The notes beneath the pieces were generated by a model. The model had not been told where the DNA came from, did no database searches, and saw only the letters and a program-made list of their open reading frames with translations. The position numbers were made by a program, and so were the translations under genes. A stretch of 64,000 nt of DNA from Parachlamydiales bacterium. GTDB lineage: Bacteria; Chlamydiota; Chlamydiia; Chlamydiales; JABDDJ01. The DNA lies in assembly GCA_041671045.1 (NCBI GenBank), contig JBAZCF010000003.1:62001-126000 (forward strand), written 5' to 3'. Positions 60,400-64,000 of the stretch are shown here, piece after piece (position 1 is the stretch's first letter; each line of letters starts with the position of its first letter).

Positions 60400-60821
60400 T
60401 CTTCGATAGGAACTGTTTTTTCAAGCACTTCTTTGGTACAGTAGACAGGAATATTATTCAGTAGGGCAAGAGTGATGCAGTCGCTGGGGCGGGCATCTAC
60501 CTCGATAATATGCTTTACTCCACCTATTAGCTGCTCCATGAAGAGGCGCGCATAATAGACTGTATCTTGAATATCGTTTATGACGACTTGAATAAGCTTG
60601 ACGCCTAACCCTAGGAATATAGAGTTCATTAGGTCATGAGTCAACGGCCGCGGCTTATCAGCACCGGTCAAATAGATTTGTAGTGTGCGTCCTATACTGG
60701 GATCAGTATAGATCGCAAAACGTTTCTCGGGTGCACCAAGGATGACTACAGTATAAGAACGCGTTTGCATGATCTTATCAAAAGAGAGCAGTATGAGCTC
60801 GGAATCCATGGCTTCTACCAA
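60396..60821 (-). CDS. BFN-domain (DUF151) bifunctional nuclease family protein
   Basis: This 141-residue protein consists of one BFN/DUF151 domain. The conserved end is IEVDARPSDCITLALLNNIPVYCTKEVLE, preceded by LTHDLMNSIFLGLGVKLIQVVINDIQDTVYYARLF. Plant BFN proteins have RNase and DNase activity; the bacterial role is little known. It opens the run BFN, VKOR-DsbA, mccA, mccB, with an ATGA overlap to the second gene. Confidence 0.87.
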   Translation of the reverse strand: MVEAMDSELILLSFDKIMQTRSYTVVILGAPEKRFAIYTDPSIGRTLQIYLTGADKPRPLTHDLMNSIFLGLGVKLIQVVINDIQDTVYYARLFMEQLIGGVKHIIEVDARPSDCITLALLNNIPVYCTKEVLEKTVPIEE

Positions 60822-60986
60822 TTCAAATTTAAAATTGGATTATGCAAGGGGTGTATTTTATATACAAGCGAACTTTACCCTAAGTGAGACCTAAGCTAAA
60901 AGATGTTCTGCGTAAGGAAAATGCAAAACAATCCTAAGTCCCTTAAAAATTTTATTATGGGTAGATTGAGAGAGAGAGTTATAAAT

Positions 60987-62132
60987 TTAAACTATAATTT
61001 CTGTAGCGACGCTATCATAAAAAAGAATGCCCAGATCGGTTAGCTTAATATGATTATTTTCCTTTAAGACCCAGCCATTTTTCTCTACAGTAGATAGGTC
61101 TTTCTTCAAGGAATTAGGAAGTTCACAAGGTAAATCAAAACCATCTAACAGCCTTAGCCTGACAGCAATATGTTCTCTTAAACTGTTTTCCGCAGGAAGC
61201 TGCTCCTGAAAGTCTATAGGACTTTCACCTTTTTCCAAAGCTTCAGCATATTTTCCTAAATGAGCGATATTTTGGAAGCGTTTACCTTCCCAAAAGCTAA
61301 AGGCTGAAGGTCCTAATCCGATAAACGGACGTCCTGTCCAATAGCCGCTGTTATGAATTGCTTGGTAGCCTTGTTTAGCAAAGGCTGAAATTTCGTATTG
61401 TTGAAATCCGTTGGAAGACAGAAACTCACGTGCGAAGCTATACATCCGGACACTTTCTTCTTCAGGTGGCAATCGTAGTGTAAGCTCTTTACGCTGCTTA
61501 TAAAAAAGGGTTTGCGGTTCAATGGTTAAATTATACAACGAAATATGAGAGACGGGGGACTGGACGATTTTTTGCAGTGTTCGTTCCCAATGCAAAAAGT
61601 TTTGGTCTGGTAGGTCGTACATTGCATCCGCAGAAATATTACCGATGCCGGCATCTGCAATGATCTGGAGGGCATCCACGGCTTTATTTCCGGAATGCTG
61701 CCTACCTAAAAGCTGTAATAAATTGTCGTCATAGGATTGAATCCCTATACTGATGCGGTTAATCCCAATGGCAGAAAGTTCCCTGCATTTTTCAGGTGTA
61801 ACTTCTTCAGGGTTTGCTTCCAGAGTGATCTCGATATTCTGATCATAGTCGACATCTCCTAGGATTTTTTCTAATAACCGAGATAGCAGATCAGTCCTTA
61901 ATAGGATAGGAGTGCCGCCTCCGAAATATAGGGAAACTAATTTCTTTTGTGAGAAATGCGGACGCCATGTATCCCACTCTTTTAAGAGGGCTTGGAAAAG
62001 GATGAGCTGTTTATCGGAGTTATCAGGGATGACGTAGAAGTGGCAATAGGAACATTTTTTTTTACAAAAAGGGATGTGGATATATAGACTAACCTCATCC
62101 CTTGTTGTATCTAATCTACCATTCGTTAGCAT
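60987..62132 (-). CDS. hemW: Radical SAM heme chaperone HemW (HemN-like)
   Basis: This 381-residue radical SAM protein has the cluster motif C23-K-K-K-C27-S-Y-C30 in LYIHIPFCKKKCSYCHFYVIP, then YFGGGTP, EANPEEVT and the HemW pattern GIQSYDDNLLQLLGRQHS. The N-terminal extension and residues typical of true coproporphyrinogen oxidase HemN are lacking, so heme trafficking or insertion is more likely than porphyrin synthesis. Older annotations call it oxygen-independent coproporphyrinogen III oxidase. It overlaps the preceding acidic gene by 17 bases. Confidence 0.88.
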   Translation of the reverse strand: MLTNGRLDTTRDEVSLYIHIPFCKKKCSYCHFYVIPDNSDKQLILFQALLKEWDTWRPHFSQKKLVSLYFGGGTPILLRTDLLSRLLEKILGDVDYDQNIEITLEANPEEVTPEKCRELSAIGINRISIGIQSYDDNLLQLLGRQHSGNKAVDALQIIADAGIGNISADAMYDLPDQNFLHWERTLQKIVQSPVSHISLYNLTIEPQTLFYKQRKELTLRLPPEEESVRMYSFAREFLSSNGFQQYEISAFAKQGYQAIHNSGYWTGRPFIGLGPSAFSFWEGKRFQNIAHLGKYAEALEKGESPIDFQEQLPAENSLREHIAVRLRLLDGFDLPCELPNSLKKDLSTVEKNGWVLKENNHIKLTDLGILFYDSVATEIIV

Positions 62133-62595
62133 CAGGATCTAAGATACCCCCGCGCTTCCAACGATTACGGTCGCTAAAATAGGACTCGTCGTCTTCATCT
62201 TCTTGTGTAGTGGTATCGTTATCTTCGCTTACGCTGTCGTCATCCTCATCAGAATCATCAGATTCATAACCGGCAGCTTCTGTTTCCATATCAAAGTGGC
62301 TGTCAGTTGCTCCAACGGAACCTTCATGCATATCAATATCGGGTATTGTAGGCATTTCAGTATAGGCCGTCCTACCTTGTGCCTTCTTAGGCACAGCAAA
62401 ATCTTCACCTTCGCCGCTCTCTTTCAGGAAGGCGAGGCGATCTTTTTCTTCTTCGATCTTTAGCTGTAGCGATTGAATTTCTTCTTTATGTTTTTGGATA
62501 TCTTTTTTCGGAACAAGGCCTAGCTTCAACCATTGTTGAAGGTCAGTTAGTTCAGACTCCAATTTTTTAAGACGTTCACTTTTAATATGTCTCAT
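62116..62595 (-). CDS. Acidic coiled-coil protein upstream of hemW
   Basis: I do not recognise this 159-residue protein. From the ATG at 62595 (GAGAAGA upstream) it has a coiled coil (about residues 5-65, heptads LESELTDLQQWLKLG and HKEEIQSLQLKIEEEKDRL). A disordered Asp/Glu/Ser-rich part (about 105-140) and the tail WKRGGILDPDANEW follow. A longer frame begins at 62670. Its stop lies inside the hemW start region, so expression may be coupled. No enzyme motif. Confidence 0.6.
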   Translation of the reverse strand: MRHIKSERLKKLESELTDLQQWLKLGLVPKKDIQKHKEEIQSLQLKIEEEKDRLAFLKESGEGEDFAVPKKAQGRTAYTEMPTIPDIDMHEGSVGATDSHFDMETEAAGYESDDSDEDDDSVSEDNDTTTQEDEDDESYFSDRNRWKRGGILDPDANEW

Positions 62596-62752
62596 ATTCT
62601 TCTCGCAAGTAGTGGCTTGGCGGACAGCTTCAATGTGCGGCAGCTTATAAAACCTTGTAATTTCGCACAATAGCGCAAATAAAATACCATACTATTTTAT
62701 AGAATGGAAGTTTTAATCGCAAAAAAAATACAAGCACTCGCTTTATAAGATT

Positions 62753-64000
62753 TTAGATTGCTACCGCGTCCGGTGTTTTAATGGCCTGTAACAACAGTGT
62801 ACTTATACGCTGGACTGCGTTTCTCAATAGTTGAGCTTTAAAGAAAAGCTGTTCTTGACTTAAGGTAGACTGGACTTTATTAGAGTTAAAGTACTCTACT
62901 AAAGAGTCTTCTTGATTCAGGTTTTGGCATAGCCCGCAATCTACCATCGTATTTTTCTGAGTAGTTGGATTGACAAAATGGGCGGGAATTTGCGCAAGTA
63001 CAGCTTCAGGAATGAGTGTTGAACTTTGAGAAAGAGTTAAGCTGCTGATAGACATAACATCTCTCGATGTTGCAGGTGAAGTTTCAGTACACACCAGTGT
63101 TTCGAAAGGAATTTCAAAGAGATCTCCATATCTTTTATGCAGCTTTTGACCCTGCACAATCGTATAATTTTCTATACCGTATTTCTCAAGCATTTTGAAT
63201 TCGTGTAGATCATTTTTGCTTTCATCATTCAATTTAGGATGTACCGTAACAACTATCTGGACTCCATTATAGAGAGGTAGTGCTTCTCTAAGCATTTTGA
63301 CCTGTTTAACAAAAAGTTCAAATGCTTCCTCATATCCATTCAAATAACCGCCTAGAAATGAAAGTATGAATTCACCCTCTCTGATATTCAGTTTCTGATA
63401 GATGGCTGTGCTTTGGCTTCTTAACGTTTCCATTTGTTCTACGGCTACGGCTGCCTCGACTCCTGGATGACCTACCACTTTGAAGTTCCTTGCGGAAATG
63501 TCAGGGGAGTTTGCTTTTAAATTATCTTCAATAAAGAAAGTCGGAAGCAGCATTTGAAAATTGCTATTTACAAAGCGAAGAATGAGTGCAGCGTTAGGAT
63601 TATCATGAATGCACATATTCATATTGTCATAGTAAACAAACAAGCACTCTCTAGGGAAACCGTTATTACACAGTGCTTTAGCAATCTGGTGTTGCACGCG
63701 GGATGATGATTCCACCAGAATAGCTTCAGGATGCATATTCATAATTGATTGAACGATAGTTTCGACATCTTTCTTAGGAAGCTTTTGGCCCCGTTCCCAA
63801 CCTTTTGCAGGGACACCTGTTTCAGACCCTAGCTCTGTAATATTTTTGACGTTGCTTTCAGGGAATTTAGTGACCTTTACCGCGTTAGCGGCAGCGGAGC
63901 CCATTGCTACAATGGTATATCCATAACCTCTATCCGCAAGGTCTTGGATGACAGGCTTGAAAACATTCGTTCCGGCTACATCATAGCAAATGCAAACAAA
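62753..64000 (-). CDS. GT-B glycosyltransferase-like protein of unknown function (5' end outside window)
   Basis: The frame runs past the window edge, so the N-terminus is missing; the ATG at 63904 is internal. The visible start reads FVCICYDVAGTNVFKPVIQDLADRG, a Rossmann-like first strand of the 'nucleotide-sugar' or GT-B type. An alternating alpha/beta layout follows, with ILSFLGGYLNGYEEAFELFVKQVKML and VQIVVTVHPKLNDES, which resemble the second Rossmann domain of GT-B and CDP-glycerol transferases. Near the C-terminus are SISSLTLSQSSTLIPEAVLAQIP and a helical tail. The family is a structural guess; substrate unknown. Confidence 0.5.
   Translation of the reverse strand, partial: FVCICYDVAGTNVFKPVIQDLADRGYGYTIVAMGSAAANAVKVTKFPESNVKNITELGSETGVPAKGWERGQKLPKKDVETIVQSIMNMHPEAILVESSSRVQHQIAKALCNNGFPRECLFVYYDNMNMCIHDNPNAALILRFVNSNFQMLLPTFFIEDNLKANSPDISARNFKVVGHPGVEAAVAVEQMETLRSQSTAIYQKLNIREGEFILSFLGGYLNGYEEAFELFVKQVKMLREALPLYNGVQIVVTVHPKLNDESKNDLHEFKMLEKYGIENYTIVQGQKLHKRYGDLFEIPFETLVCTETSPATSRDVMSISSLTLSQSSTLIPEAVLAQIPAHFVNPTTQKNTMVDCGLCQNLNQEDSLVEYFNSNKVQSTLSQEQLFFKAQLLRNAVQRISTLLLQAIKTPDAVAI

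Noticed and set aside
1..64000. tRNA, rRNA, transposase, integrase or phage genes
   Set aside because: I looked for cloverleaf-like segments, rRNA stretches and DDE/integrase motifs in the gaps and unknown proteins and saw none I could support.

Overview
The window reads as chromosomal DNA of a member of the Chlamydiota outside Chlamydiaceae (an amoeba-associated or 'environmental' chlamydia of the Parachlamydiales type; I cannot name the family). The evidence is the gene order. ribF-truB-rbfA-infB-nusA-rpsA and murF-mraY-murD-nlpD-ftsW / murG-murC::ddl-ftsQ-cutA / rsbV-miaA / rsfS-fabF-nudix are blocks I recall from Chlamydia trachomatis. The MurC::Ddl fusion, a Map with an N-terminal SEC-C zinc motif and a BrnQ transporter also fit. 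Genes absent from the reduced pathogens (type III glutamine synthetase, nadD, GH15 glucoamylase, Tdh/Kbl, reverse transsulfuration) point to the environmental lineages. There is no rRNA, tRNA, CRISPR array, insertion sequence or prophage that I can see.

Layout. 1-794: 3' end of a THUMP/SAM rRNA methyltransferase. 1096-5000: accessory region with a secreted PEP-CTERM-like protein, a BTB-plus-LRR eukaryote-like protein and a DUF4116-like repeat protein. 4997-5732 (minus): decayed, kinase-less copy of the kinase gene found at 29.3-30.8 kb. 5748-14098 (minus): translation/transcription operon ribF, truB, rbfA, infB, nusA, rpsA. 14200-18694: queD, an ACT-less aspartokinase coupled to an unknown 647-residue protein, and brnQ. 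18788-24538: murF to ftsW. 24539-33671: about 9.1 kb that separates ftsW from murG, holding a degenerate tandem repeat, a 1099-residue polyproline protein, an Inc-like coiled-coil membrane protein, a Ser/Thr kinase, map and pgi. 33679-42824: murG, murC::ddl, ftsQ, cutA, khpA-like, ssb, rsbV, miaA and a coiled-coil protein. 43031-48507: a tightly overlapping operon of HAD hydrolase, glnN, nadD, rsfS, fabF and nudix. 48630-52548 (minus): tdh and kbl with a signal-peptide-bearing ClpB-D2-like AAA+ protein between them. 52680-57081: glucoamylase and two unknown proteins. 57139-60821 (minus): bifunctional nuclease, VKOR-DsbA fusion, cystathionine beta-synthase-like and cystathionine gamma-lyase/synthase genes. 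60987-64000 (minus): hemW, an acidic coiled-coil protein and a partial glycosyltransferase-like gene.

How the genes work together. The core blocks supply ribosome and initiation-factor functions, peptidoglycan precursor synthesis and the division machinery. The metabolic blocks cover nitrogen assimilation, NAD, glycogen-type glucan degradation, threonine breakdown to glycine, and Met-to-Cys conversion with envelope disulfide formation. The accessory genes are best read as host-interaction candidates: BTB-LRR, DUF4116, polyproline protein, Inc-like protein, kinase and exported AAA+ protein. The most unusual items are the exported single-ring ClpB-D2-like ATPase with a proline-repeat linker, the PEP-CTERM-like surface protein, and the kinase family with a decayed second copy 24 kb away.

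Limits. All calls are from reading the sequence. No homology search, signal-peptide predictor or RNA folding program was run, and comparisons to other chlamydiae are from memory.
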